DNA from: Fasciolopsis buskii
Taxonomy: Eukaryota; Platyhelminthes; Trematoda; Plagiorchiida; Fasciolidae
Length of the DNA stretch: 64,000 nt
Direction: 5' to 3'
NCBI GenBank assembly: GCA_008360955.1
Contig: LUCM01007348.1
Coordinates: 1 to 64,000, forward strand
The position numbers were made by a program, and so were the translations under genes. Of the stretch, positions 23,878 to 35,099 are shown one piece after another; the first letter of the stretch is position 1; every line of letters starts with the position of its first letter. The notes beneath the pieces are model-generated. The model had not been told where the DNA came from and searched no databases. It saw nothing but the letters and a program-made list of their open reading frames with translations.

Positions 23878-25418
23878 TTCGATTTAACTTTTGGACCTTT
23901 CGTCCGTTTCTTCCTTCCAATGCTCCAGATCTTATTCGCCTAATAGCCGCTAGACAAAAATTCTCTCAATTTGGTCAGTGAAAACAAATCTGGTTTATTT
24001 TCGACCACATCACTCTTTCCGCTCTCAAACGATTCTGCCCGCCGGTGTCTTAAAATTCGTCTATACACGCTCACAGAGCAGGTGTATATTCGTTTACGAT
24101 TAACTAAGTTCACATCGTATAACTCTTTCCATTCGCTGTCCAATAAAATTTGCGATAGCTTTCTTAACCTTCAGGTTTTGGGCTCCCATAGTGTCAGCAA
24201 CCTTTTAGAGAAAATCGATTGTTCTCGATTATCATTTTCTCCAAGAGCTGCCTTGATGCTTGACATAAATTTTGGGCACTTGTTGCGTTTGCCCTATTGC
24301 ACACGAGGTCAGCACGTTTTTTGCCGTGCAGCAGATTTCAGTGGTCCTCACTTCTGAATGGCTTCGCCCAATCCGAAGCATTTTGCCGTGGTTCACCTGC
24401 CCCGGCATTATCTTGTCAATTTCATTTTTGTCACAGTGCAGCCAGTACACTGTTCGCACCCGTTCGTTGACTCGAGCCTTTTTCAGTTTGTCAACTTGGG
24501 GAACTTGTCAACGGCAGATTCAGAAACCGAAAGAAAATATCTTCCTCAAACATCATCAGCAAAGTTATTGTTTGATGATTATTGAGCTGAGGTTGGTCCG
24601 TTGATGAAAACAGGAACCCGAGTAGCCCTAACGTTACCCCTTTCAAGGCGTCACTCGCGACATTGATTCGGCGCCGTGTTTGTGTCCTGTGCTTTCGTAG
24701 TGCTTTCCATTTAGGCAAGCTTTCACTAACTGATATCACAGACTGGCGATGCTAACTGACCCTGGTGTGATAAGAAAATAGGCGCTGGTTCACTGAATCA
24801 CACCCTTTGGTGAAGTCAAGGCAGCATATTTCAACCTGGTTGTGTTCACGAGGTCCGCCAATAATTTCGTCTTGGACGTATTAGATTTCCATGAGGCAAG
24901 GGCCATTTCTCACAAAGCCGTGATGGACCGACCAGAATACTGAGTGCCGCGCTAGATGCTGACAGGCCTACTTCCAGCTTACCCGCGCCATGACCTTGCA
25001 TATAGTGACGTTTAAGGCCAAACTGCCTTAAATTTCCCATCATAGTGTGATGTTATGGTGAGTCAATACCCACTACCTTCACAAATACAGATTACATCAG
25101 CTCTCTAATGTTCATGGTCATGAAGCTGGCACTATCATCTTTCCTTTTCTCATACCATTTGTTTTCGAGCGATCTCCCTTAGAGTTAAGGAAGTCAGTTC
25201 ATGTGGGCATGGGCATGAAGCGATTATTCGACGCCCCAGAACTGCATCTGATACTTGGCCGCACCGTCCTCGGCTTGGGTAAGTTACTACACTAATTACT
25301 ACATTGACTTCCCCAAAACATGGTTCAAGCGTGACAGCTAAGCTGGGCCTCAAGAGAAGGGAATGCTTCGTTTTAGCTTCCACTTTCCTAATCACTAGTT
25401 CATTTTTCTTTACTCGTT

Positions 25419-25424
25419 TTTATT
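25419..25424 (-). terminator. Poly(A) signal AATAAA
   Basis: A canonical AATAAA on the minus strand, 26 bases past the stop codon of the exon at 25450-25729. The spacing fits use as its polyadenylation signal. Confidence 0.5.
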
Positions 25425-25449
25425 AATCAATGCATTTCGGGCCGTCACT

Positions 25450-25729
25450 TTAATCTTGCATCAGAACATCTGAGGAAGTCTTGCAAAATAAAAAGCAAAT
25501 ATTTGGATCAGACAATGCAAGGTCTTTGAGGCACCAAGGCTTTAGCATGTCGTCAATGCGAAGCACTCTGCGAGCCCACCAAACAGCCACATGCAGCAAG
25601 TGAATAGGTAAAATTTTTGGAAGTGGGAGATGACCGTGAAAACCATCAATAATGGACAGAAACACAGTTTTGATGCCGGGAGCAGCGCACGTCATTAGAG
25701 CAACATTAGCCAACCTTTCCCAACGTGTC
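25450..25729 (-). CDS. Probable terminal exon of an unrecognised gene
   Basis: A strong acceptor (TATTTTTTGGTATCTTTAG) precedes an open frame of about 92 codons that ends in TAA. The protein reads RWERLANVALMTCAAPG, then GFHGHLPLPKILPIH, HVAVWWARRVLRIDD and ends SSDVLMQD. It has mixed hydrophobic stretches but no motif I can name. The AATAAA 26 bases downstream and the clean acceptor support a real 3' exon. Upstream exons must lie beyond the repeats at 26-27 kb or further right; none could be matched. Confidence 0.5.
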
Positions 25730-26319
25730 CTAAAGATACCAAAAAATAGAGAACAACAATTAATTTACTAATATACAGGATTCAAGGTATACACAGAAAA
25801 CCAACCACAACCCTATCATTTTGTCAAAGAGGGCAAGGTGACTGATGCTGAAGACCGCATCCACCCTCTGGTCTACTCAGTGCATGCGCGTCACACCGGG
25901 ATATTCCATGGAACGTTTAAACCATAACATCCCTAAAGGGTCCATCCACGCTTGATAGAACATCACTGACGGTTTTCATCGACCAATAATCACTACGGAC
26001 ATTTACTCAAATCACCAAACCTGAATCGCCAAGCCCAAGATTTCTGTCTGTTCCCTGTCCCTTTTGTCCCCACTGTAAAAAAATAAGTTATCATCCAGTG
26101 GTGATGGCCTATTTCTCCGGGATCTCCATGACACACGCAATGTGCTTGATCATAGCGCAAAATAAGGCAAGTAAAAATGTTCATTTGCAAAGACAGAGAG
26201 TTGGGGAGACAAAGAATTAGCAAAACAAGAAATCACGGGGCGGATAACGACGTTAAAGAGTGAGTAGCATTGCGCGCAAAATTCGAATCCAGTCCCGTTG
26301 CATCATGCAGGTATCCGTT

Positions 26320-26510
26320 GTCGAGATTTTATTCACCACAGGGGATCATTCGTTTAATTTTTGATACTTGCTGATATGCTTGCCAGGCTATGGTTCACTT
26401 GGGCACTTTTGGTTGCCCGTTTCAGGTTTCAGCCTGCATGAACTCCATAGAAAAACACTATCCATTGGTCAGCATTTTACATCCTTACTACGCGTCGGGA
26501 TGATGAGCCC
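26320..26510 (+). repeat. Dispersed direct repeat, copy B
   Basis: Matches 21561-21750 from GTCGAGATTTTA through GGGATGATGAGCCC, with scattered substitutions and a one-base length difference. The sequence just right of it (26520-26740) reads on the minus strand as a CR1-like C-terminal or tail region. Confidence 0.8.
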
Positions 26511-27029
26511 TACGTGAGCAAGGGTGAAAGACATGGTCAGAAGAGAGGTTGCCGAAGTGCGCCACAACCGGACTGAAGGATTCCCGCAAAAATAAGCAAA
26601 ATGAGATGGAAGAGGAGCATTGATGAGCAAAGAAAGCTAGACAAACGGGGATCAAGTATGTAAAGGTTGGATTTCCTAAAGTTCCACTTGATGGGGTTAG
26701 GTGAGAGTACGTCACTGACCGCATTTATACAGATATAGATCAATGAGGTGATGTGATGACGGCCCTTTGAAGGAACTAATTGGCAAGTAGAGTATTAGGA
26801 TTTAGAGGATTTGCGGTTAACAGCGTGAAAAAGAGATGGCTGTAGATGAGTGCCCGAAAACTCGTTTTTGCTGCAGAAAAGCATAGGATGAACTTATGCC
26901 TCTGAGAGTCTCAGTGTAACGCAGGGCATAGGAGGTTTTGTTAATAAACGTGCTAAAAAGCGTGAACAATGGATAGCGGCATGTAAAGGTGCACATAACC
27001 ACGGGAATCAGCAATTTGTTAACCACAGT

Positions 27030-27195
27030 GGTCATTGCAGGTGGGGCTGACCGTGTGCTGGACACCGGATCTGAATGTCACTTTCAGAATTTGAACGCAG
27101 GAAGCATATTCAACCATACTAGATGCACCCGCACATAATTGCAGCCGGGCAACCGGCCAAATGGGCCCGGGTCAAAATGATGTATCTGACCGAGT
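27030..27195 (+). repeat. Dispersed repeat X, copy 1
   Basis: Contains GTGGGGCTGACCGTGTGCTGG, GAACGCAGGA and GCACCCGCACATAATTGCAG. The same blocks in the same order and orientation occur near 42905-43095 and, more diverged, near 49570-49735. Identity unknown; the third copy adjoins a Gypsy element, so LTR or untranslated-region origin is possible. Confidence 0.6.
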
Positions 27196-27997
27196 TCCCC
27201 ATCAAGTGGCCTAAGACGAAGCTGCAGAGAAAGCGGACCTATACAGTCAAAGAGCATAATAAGAGATGCATACGATGTAGTGTTCTTGGGAACGACAGCA
27301 TTCTGCACCAGATAAGAATTGCATTAGGCTACTTCCGAGGCTAACCGATGGAGTACTACAGAAGGACACTATAAGGCATCCAGAATGCGTCCACCTAAGC
27401 AGTGTTCTGCATGTCGTCTTCACGTCACATCCAATTTGCTAGCTCGTCAGATAAATACCAATTAGAGACCATTATTTCTTCAGTTGCCGAAATAATACTG
27501 ATTCAGATATTGCCGACGGCTCTGTGATTTCGCCCTTAGCCTTTGTTCCACCTGGAGGTAGAAAGCAAAAATAGAGGTAGTATCCTGGGATTTGTTCCGC
27601 CATTAGCGAATGCGGAAACAGAAAACGGTCCAGACCGCGTGTGATTGATGAACTAACTTAAGTGCTGCTTAATATAACACCTTGGACATCACAAAGGCAT
27701 AGAGATGGGACCATTGAGCTAGCGGTGACAGAAAGAGCACAAACAACGAAGGTGATTTGAGGACGAAGGGTACGGACGAAGTAGGCTGCGGTGCAGAGGG
27801 CAAAGGAAGGAAGCAGGGACTAGCTATTAGAAAGCTTATCACAAAATCACCTAAAGTCGACTAACTAGGTGCACATTTTTCATGTTTACTCGAGCGCAAA
27901 CTTTTCCATATGAGTATACACATAAGGTTTGCATAGACAAATATGCGCAGACATAAAACGATCACTTGACACACGTAGATTGGATGGATGAATTTAC

Positions 27998-28218
27998 CGC
28001 CCAATTTGTTCCTGCCAGAATGATTTTCTGAGAATAACTAAACCAAGGAATACTGCTTCTGGCCTACGGGGTCCATGACTGATCCCTGTAGATCTCAATG
28101 CACCCTGCATAACTGGTCCACGCTTTCTGATGCGAATTACTCGCTTGCTTCCTTGAAACTGTTCATCAAGGCGGTTAAATTCAACAGGCAATCGATCCAA
28201 AAAAGGATTGTAATCTCC
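27998..28218 (-). CDS. Possible internal exon, unrecognised protein
   Basis: The minus strand has an acceptor (TATAAAGCCAG) at 28219, an open frame of 73 codons in phase 0, and a donor GTAAAT at 27997. The peptide reads GDYNPFLDRLPVEFNRLDE, then GSKRVIRIRKRG and FLGLVILRKSFWQEQIG. It is balanced in composition and unlike the retroelement frames nearby. No domain is recognised and no neighbouring exon was joined to it. Confidence 0.3.
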
Positions 28219-28619
28219 CTGGCTTTATATTTGCGATGGAAGTAACACACACCAAAGCATCCACTAGGGCTAGATTGACTGGATGGGGTCATTCGCCCGT
28301 TGCCTGTTCATTCATGTCTCCTCCCGAATTCATAAGCCGCACCAGGCCCAAGGCCATAATTCATATGTGACCGAAGCTGCCTATCTACTCCAGTTCATAT
28401 CTTTTACTGGGACTTGTTTTTATAACACTAGAAGTGCGGGCAGCCGCTAAAAGACCATGTTCCACCATTCAAACATGTCTTGGTGCCATCACGTCAACAC
28501 AGACCCCAAGCATGCTTCCCAAAAGAAATTATTGTGACTGGTTAAAAGTTATGCTTGGTGAACTGCAGCGAGATGTTCCTAAGACCAGAGATCGTTCGTT
28601 TTTTCTAAGGATAAATTGT

Positions 28620-29660
28620 CTAACTTGAAATCTGGCAACGAAATTGGAGAACAGAGACAAAAAGCAGGAGCTTCTAGCTCTATGTCAGTCCAACCAACCG
28701 CGCAACTGCTTAAATGCAGAATTACTACTTCCAGGTCCTCAGTCATTCAAGTCTTATGCGTCACTTGCTTCAACATTTATGCGAACAACACACAAGAGTT
28801 TGCAGAATCATTCGGTAATTCCATTGCACCTTCTCTTGTAAATGGGAACAATGTTGCTACCCTATGCCGACCCCGCCCGACTACAGGGTCCAACTCAACA
28901 GTAAACTTATCCGAAGGAAAGAAGCCGATTGTCGCTAAAAAGCAAAGTTGCATATCAATCTGGACCTGGCTCAGTACTTTTGGTTGTCTTCTTGCTGGGT
29001 TGGCGCGTGATCTCAATTTTGGTTGCAAACATGTTTGTTATCATCTATACAATGCTGCACTTCCCGCCACGGTGGAAGATCCCTGGGATTATCCCCGTCC
29101 ACAAAAGAGGAACATGCTATCACCCTGCAAATTGCCGCCCAGTCAACCACGCCGCCTTTGTCTCAAGAATTATGGAACGTCTGATCAAGGATAGTCTTAT
29201 CTCTTATCCTCTGAAACATGAACATATTACACCTGGGCAACATGTTTTTTCATAAGAAATCCCACGCTACTTGAATGGCTGAATGTTTGAAAGCTGCGCT
29301 AAAGATCTGAACACTGGAAGGACAGTTATGCATGATGAAAGCCTTCGACAGAGCGTCCCACAGAAGGCTGCTAAATAAAATGAAATCTTACGGTATCGTC
29401 AATCCAATCGCGTGCTGGTTTTTTTGGTATCCGCCGTCTAGCAAGCAGATCATTCAAGTGAACGGCTTCTTATTTGAACTTGTACTACTGACCAGCATTA
29501 TGGGCTCCATGCACTTTCTCTCGTGCATCAATGATGTCTTTCATGTATTTGGAAAGGCGTCCTTTTTTTCTTCGCTGACGACATCAAAATTTTCTGTTCT
29601 TTTCGCCCTGAATCCTTGGAGTCAACCATTATTGAAATATTACGAACAATGTGAATGATA
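28620..29660 (+). mobile_element. CR1-type LINE, RT domain, degenerate
   Basis: On the plus strand, 29060-29255 reads FPPRWKIPGIIPVHKRGT, FVSRIMERLIKDSL and TPGQHVF. After a frameshift, 29332-29658 reads KAFDRASHRRLLNKMKSYGI and IMGSMHFLSCINDVFHVFG. The FADD active site falls in another frame around 29570, where the DNA encodes FFADDIKIF. Upstream (28644-28841) the pre-RT linker RDKKQELLALCQSNQPR is visible. No C-terminal part was seen. Confidence 0.8.
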
Positions 29661-30668
29661 TAATATTAATAACACAGCGTTGTTGGTAGATGTAATGCGA
29701 ACATTGCTTCGCTCATTTCATGGGTAAGCGACTGGATGATGGAAGACTTCTCCAGAAAAAGCTGCATTGTTTGATAAATATGCACATTGCTTCTAAAAGA
29801 ACTGACAGTTGTTGACCAACTAATTCCAATTCATATTCATGCTCCCGACATGGAGCTAATTTATTCTGGTATCTTAAACCCCTCGGAACTGGGTCTCACA
29901 TAAGTTGCGAAAGCAAACAATTTAGTGGAGCCGGTGCACAGATCTCTATAGTTGAAATAAAACAAACCACCTGTTAATAAAACCCAGACAGATGAACTCT
30001 GCAGTAAAGCTCTCTAGCCTTTTCGAACCCGCGCCAGATTGGCAATCAGAAACGTCCGGCGGCCCTTTGCCACTAGCTGACTGGCTTCTCCTCAAAACTG
30101 AGTTACATAGAACGGTGCCAGTCCCTGCAAACCGAACTTTCGCGGGTCCGATGCCCAGTAGCGAACCTGGTGCTCTTCAATAATTTTTTACAGCTGATAA
30201 CTGCCTCTTCATAGCTCGCAGTAGGAACCTTGTCCCACAATTTCTTCGAAATGTGGAGTTCATTATTACTTTACCAGAAACTAAGACATCTGTCAGAGCC
30301 AACTTCTTTGTTGTTAAATGATCTTCATAATGGTAATACCTTCCTCAGCCGTTGCACATTTTGTCACTATTATCTCTCGCATGTAAAAGTACGTAGGCTA
30401 GTTACCATGCCTTTTCGCTTTCATTTATATCACCCATGGTCACAAGGGCACCGCATTTTTCCGCAGGACTGGACAACAAATATATATTTTTAACCGTAGC
30501 ATAGATAATCGCAGTTTCCTATTCTGAGTCGCTCACATGACTGACTGCTTTCTAATCCACAGGCGGCATCACGACCAGACAGCCGCCCGCTCCTTTTTTC
30601 CAGACAGTTCAATCCTGGTTGGACGCAGACAGGTATTTCTTTCCCTGGCTGCTGCACTTTTGACTCAC

Positions 30669-30841
30669 CTAGGATTATCCGCTTCTGGGAGCTTGATGTC
30701 TCGCTTGTCCTATCTGAGCCATATCCGCGTCCTCTCCACCGCCAGTGTATGCCGGAGTTATCACGATAGTGCGAGACGCGATCAGATCCATCTCTTCGCC
30801 CGGAGCACATATGGTGGGCAGCTCGACTGTCTTAAATAACC
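30669..30841 (-). CDS. Possible Arg/Gly-rich exon
   Basis: The minus strand has an acceptor at 30842 and a strong donor (CTAG|GTGAGT) at 30668. An ATG at 30810 opens MCSGRRDGSDRVSHYRDN and continues HWRWRGRGYGSDRTSE. Arg, Gly and Ser richness is common in RNA-binding proteins. A second frame in the same exon is also open for most of its length. The plus-strand 100-codon frame is antisense. No partner exon was identified. Confidence 0.2.
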
Positions 30842-31002
30842 CTATAATCCTAGTGCCCACGTGGGCATTTCTGTGCCGTTTTTCTCTTGCTCCTTTTCAA
30901 AAAAACTTTCTACCCAAACTTTACTGGATGAAACCAGGTGGAAAATTTTTTACTTTTAATATGAGCTGATGTTCTGCCAACAAGTCACATGTCTCGTCCT
31001 AA

Positions 31003-31680
31003 ATGGATAGGATTCAGCTTCCCTTACAGATCTTTATTGTGGTATGCGAATTCGGTAATAGGCTGCTGTTGCTCGCATTTGCTCTTTACAAGAGCATGCC
31101 TGACACTGCCCCGATCGTGCCCGGTTTTTCGTCAACTAGTCAAAAATTCCTCTATATTTTTCTGATTCCATCTTCACCCTTGTGCCTTCCTGAAATTCAT
31201 GAAAGCAAAATCACCCGCAATAAAGCTCACGAATCCGTTGAACTTATGCAATCACAATTTTCCTGCGGTTCCGCCTTCTCCACTCACCTCAACCAACTGT
31301 ATTCCCAGTGTTCAGCATTTTATGCCGAGTGCCCGTTCAGTACACTGTTCGCTACAGTATACCCTAAGCAGAAAGCTGCCTGTCAACTTTCTTTGTTTGT
31401 TTTGTGCATTGTTTACCTTGCGCTTTCCACACGCTTTACATTCTTTCATATTCAGCCAGATTCACCTCTAATAATAGGGAATCTTGCTATACAAAGTGAT
31501 TTACCTCTAGCTGTGACGACCACTCTGGTCTGTCGCATTTGCATGGCAGCCTACACGGTGCGCTATGAAGCCAGCAAAACAGTATTGACGAAAAGTTCAT
31601 GTGGAACTCAACTTACTTGCGAGACTACTCGTTGCCATTTGTACCCTTATCATCCTGATGTGACCAAGCAGGAAAATTAA
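31003..31680 (+). CDS. 225-codon open frame of uncertain reality
   Basis: An ATG at 31003 opens an uninterrupted frame with two hydrophobic stretches (around residues 8-28, IFIVVCEFGNRLLLLAF, and 131-150, LSLFVLCIVYLALS). It contains many Cys and Ser but has no motif or homologue I recognise. The strand is pyrimidine-rich, which lowers stop-codon frequency and can lengthen chance frames. It sits between CR1 remnants and lacks an obvious promoter or poly(A) signal. Treat as hypothetical. Confidence 0.2.
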   Translation: MDRIQLPLQIFIVVCEFGNRLLLLAFALYKSMPDTAPIVPGFSSTSQKFLYIFLIPSSPLCLPEIHESKITRNKAHESVELMQSQFSCGSAFSTHLNQLYSQCSAFYAECPFSTLFATVYPKQKAACQLSLFVLCIVYLALSTRFTFFHIQPDSPLIIGNLAIQSDLPLAVTTTLVCRICMAAYTVRYEASKTVLTKSSCGTQLTCETTRCHLYPYHPDVTKQEN

Positions 31681-31699
31681 TTTCCAATTTATGGACCTT

Positions 31700-33230
31700 C
31701 TACCTTTGAAACCGATCGATTTTTGTCACCGTAGTCGCAATTTGTGATCGTGTAAACGGCATGTGCCTTGGACATTTGCAAGAAATAAATACCATTACTA
31801 TAAGATTGCCACTGCACGGCCTGGGCAGATGGCAAAGTAAGCGAAAAACATGAAAAGAGTAATGTTTTAGATGAGTAAGAAAAGGAGGGCCGCGGGACAT
31901 GAAGCCAACAAAGAGTAGTGCAAGGCGACTGAGCAAGAATGAGCGAATTTGTTATTGTTCATCTTTCAAACTCCGTGTGTGCCCGATTTTCCAGGTAGGC
32001 TGAAAGTGTTGTTTCCAGTACCTGTTTGACGGTAAAATAGCTATGTACAGCAGTGTCGAATCGACAAAGGGTCTGAGGGCAGCAGATAACAGGCAGGAGA
32101 TTGTCCCAAAGCCTGGTGTGGACAGTGAGCAAGAAGAGGAAAATAGAGCATATCTTGCTTCTCTGGCCTGAGTGCTGAAGGGCCGGTGTCAGGAGGAACA
32201 AATTGAATTCTAAAAGGAGAAGATTCATCGCGGAAGTGAATTTTCATATAAAGACCAGGCTAATTGTTCGTCTGCTCAGTCAGAGGGGAAAAGCTTGAGA
32301 ACTGTAAAATGTCTCTTGTAGCCAACATCTGCAGTCCAGCCAAAAACGTGCATCTTTATTTACCTTTCTACTCGCTCAGGGGAAGACTCAGTTTTGGATA
32401 AGTCTTGGTAAATTAAAGGGAAATATTCTAGCAGAGACCGAAGATCAATGATTCAGGTAGACACATTGTTATCTTGAAGGATTAATGAGGGGAAAATAAG
32501 ATTAGGCATCTTTCGGATTTAGCGGACTGCTTAAAGACATGCTCTGATAAGTTTAGCCAATGGGAATAGTTAAGGTCAGTGTGGCGAATAGTAGGTGGAA
32601 GGGTTGCCCAAGGGCCATTTCGTTAAAAAGATTCAGTGAGCGGCTCGGATGTTAAGTTGTGATTTCACTTTTACTTGAATGGTAACTTAGCACCCAACCG
32701 ACAAATTATCAGTCCATGGCATCCACGTCAGATAAAAGCCGGTTAGTTGTGTTAACAATATCAGTAGGCTCGGAAAAGAGGATTATCTTTACATTGTTAC
32801 CATACAGTAACAGTTTGCCTCGGGCAATGAAGTTTAAGGCGCCATCATGGTCAAAAAGAAATATTAGGGGTCTACGTGTGCTGCCATGTATTGGACTGCT
32901 AGTCACAGATCACGGGTTACACATGTGTCCACGGACAAGGAGGGAGTGTGTCCACTTGGGTGGATATGAATACGACCAGGATAAAAGTCGGTCAGTGATG
33001 CCGACGGGGCAAGATTGAGCAACCAGACGGTGCTGTGGGGTGAGTTCAAGTGCTTTGGTAACATCACGAGAAGCAACAGTAAACGCATTGCCACAGTCAT
33101 CCACGTTGATAAGTATACCTAAAACGTCATACTGACAGGTGGTGCAAAAGGACGATCCAAGAAAACCACGTTGCCTGTTGCTCACGAGATTACATACAAA
33201 AAGGTGGTACATCTTTAACAACGCCCCATT
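31700..33230 (-). mobile_element. CR1-type LINE, late RT and C-terminus, degenerate
   Basis: On the minus strand, 33221-32910 reads QRGFLGSSFCTTCQYDVL, DVTKALELTPQHRLVA and GITDRLLSW. At 32906-32709 it reads IARGKLLLYGNNVKIILFS, where the YADD-type active site has become YGNN, then the element's C-terminal region follows at 32247-31959. Catalytic loss and frameshifts mark it as dead. The tail runs to about 31700. Confidence 0.8.
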
Positions 33231-34008
33231 ATTTTGTATCTCATTATGCTTGATTGGTTGGAATTTGGATATTCCATTTTAACAACCCCTCTCCCGCATT
33301 GGGAATATAAATTTCCTCTAACAGTTGGACAGAAGTGGATAGGAATTCATAAAAATAATAAAATGCCTGAGGGGAAGTGCATAAAAGAGCAAATGACTGA
33401 AGACCTTCTGGGGCTTGATTTTCATGCGACTTTTACAAGGTAAAAAATTATGTAGACAGACTTAGATTGAAATGGCACCTTTTTGAGTGAGAAACTGTTG
33501 ACGACTAGAAGGCCAGGTGGTACTAAAGAGGTGAACCAGGTCAAAGGAGATGCGGAATGGCTAGACTTTCCAGCAAATTCTTAAGGAAAGGAGTTGAGAG
33601 TTTCATCGGGTAGTAACATGTGAAAGAATAGTTGGTGGCACCAAGGTATTTCTAGCTCCCTATAGCTTAGACGGTTTGCAGAAATCATTTGGATGTCTCA
33701 TACTTTTGACCTCCCACTTCTCTTTACCTCTTCCAAAAGATATTAGCAAACAATCGGACACTTCTCGGCAAACGAAAACAGGATATGACGAACTCAATTT
33801 TACCAAAGTTGCAAATTTACTTTCCACCAGCCCTAACTTTGTCAAGGTTCATAGCTCTATTTCCCTGGAGCCCACTGCCACTGCTACCAGTGATCGATCA
33901 TTCAATGTTCTAAACTTCAGCTCAGAAAATTGGCCTCATCTGTTTATCACCGTCCATCTGAGGCGACAAACATAAAACTTCAAGCACGCCAAATCATTCT
34001 TTCACACT

Positions 34009-34432
34009 CTATCCAAATGGCTCGGTGACGAAAGTCCACAAATTTAGTCCGTTTCGTGTTCCACTGAAAATCTGCTTTTGGTTGTGACAGCGATTGAATG
34101 CAAACGCGGACTTCGTTACAAGCGCCTTCGAAGCTTCTGTCCTTATCGCCCTTAAGTATCTCCGCTTCCCACTTCTCTCCACAAAACTAGCAAGAGTCCA
34201 TGCAAGATCATCGGTCGACATAAAATATTTGACTTTAATGTGAATCGCCCGAATTTTTGGGAACGTGAATAATCACCCGCGAAGTATTTTCAAAGATTCG
34301 CCACGTCCAACGCAGACATCCACTCTTACCAGGGTAATCGCAAGCCCAGCTGACTTGAGAAGAGGAAAGAGCAGCGGCAGCGTATGCTGCACAGATGGTG
34401 ATGCCGTTCCTTTCAACATGTGGGACATCCAC
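34009..34432 (-). CDS. Possible two-exon gene fragment, unrecognised
   Basis: A minus-strand frame from 34432 reads HVERNGITICAAYAAAAL to WACDYP and meets a strong donor (CCTG|GTAAGAG, end 34330). After a 97 bp intron ending CATTAAAG (34233), the frame resumes in matching phase (34232) with KYFMSTDDLAWTLASFVER and RRYLRAIRTEASKAL, ending at 34009. Phases agree, which supports splicing, but I recognise no domain. It lies downstream of the BEL/Pao relic on the same strand and could be retroelement-derived. Confidence 0.25.
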
Positions 34433-35099
34433 CTATCACTATACGGGCGGTATACAAGCCATTAAAAATCCTAATGCACTTCCCGGTAACATCTGGTATT
34501 AGGGTGAATCCAAAGTTCTCTTCCTAGCTGTGATAAAATCTAGTAAACAAGTACGTAACCCAGCGCCTACTGGACAGCTCTACTGTAGGCTCAGCTTCTT
34601 GTACAAGAGCAGAACATCGAAATCGAACTCTAACCCGCAACAATATCAATTTTCATGGGGTTGTGTTATCGCAGACGACTACATGCAAGCGCACGCAAGT
34701 CACCTAGCTCCCTTTCCAAGAACGTTCTAATTTGTCTGGAAAACACTTACGCTAAAACACACATATCGAAATGACTATTCCATGTGTCGCCCATATGTGA
34801 CGCCACATCAAGGTGTCACTCCCGAGCGACGGCTTAAAACTGTCTGTACCTGAGCGTCCAGGACGCAAACCGTTCAAAGTGAAAAAATGGGGACTTTCTG
34901 AAACCAGACCCAAATGTCTTTTAAGGTATGAATTCTACGGTCGTCACCTCCGGCTATACTGGCTCCACCGGGGATTCATATTCCAACAGATCGCAGGTCG
35001 GTTAAAACATCGAACCCCGGAAACAAAACCTGTCTGCATTGCTGCGCCTGTTGATTCCCCTCGAGGACAAACTGACAGGAGTATCCCTACCCCACATCT

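Larger units (their letters stand above)
23116..25440. other. Mostly unassigned; weak minus-strand exon candidates
   Basis: Several minus-strand frames look protein-like without a known domain. At 24143-23940 there is a 67-codon frame including EWKELYDVNLVNRKR. At 23870-23789 an ATG frame ends at a GTAAGC donor. I could not chain them into one model with matching phases, so no gene is claimed here beyond the separate entry at 23.8 kb. Confidence 0.25.
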
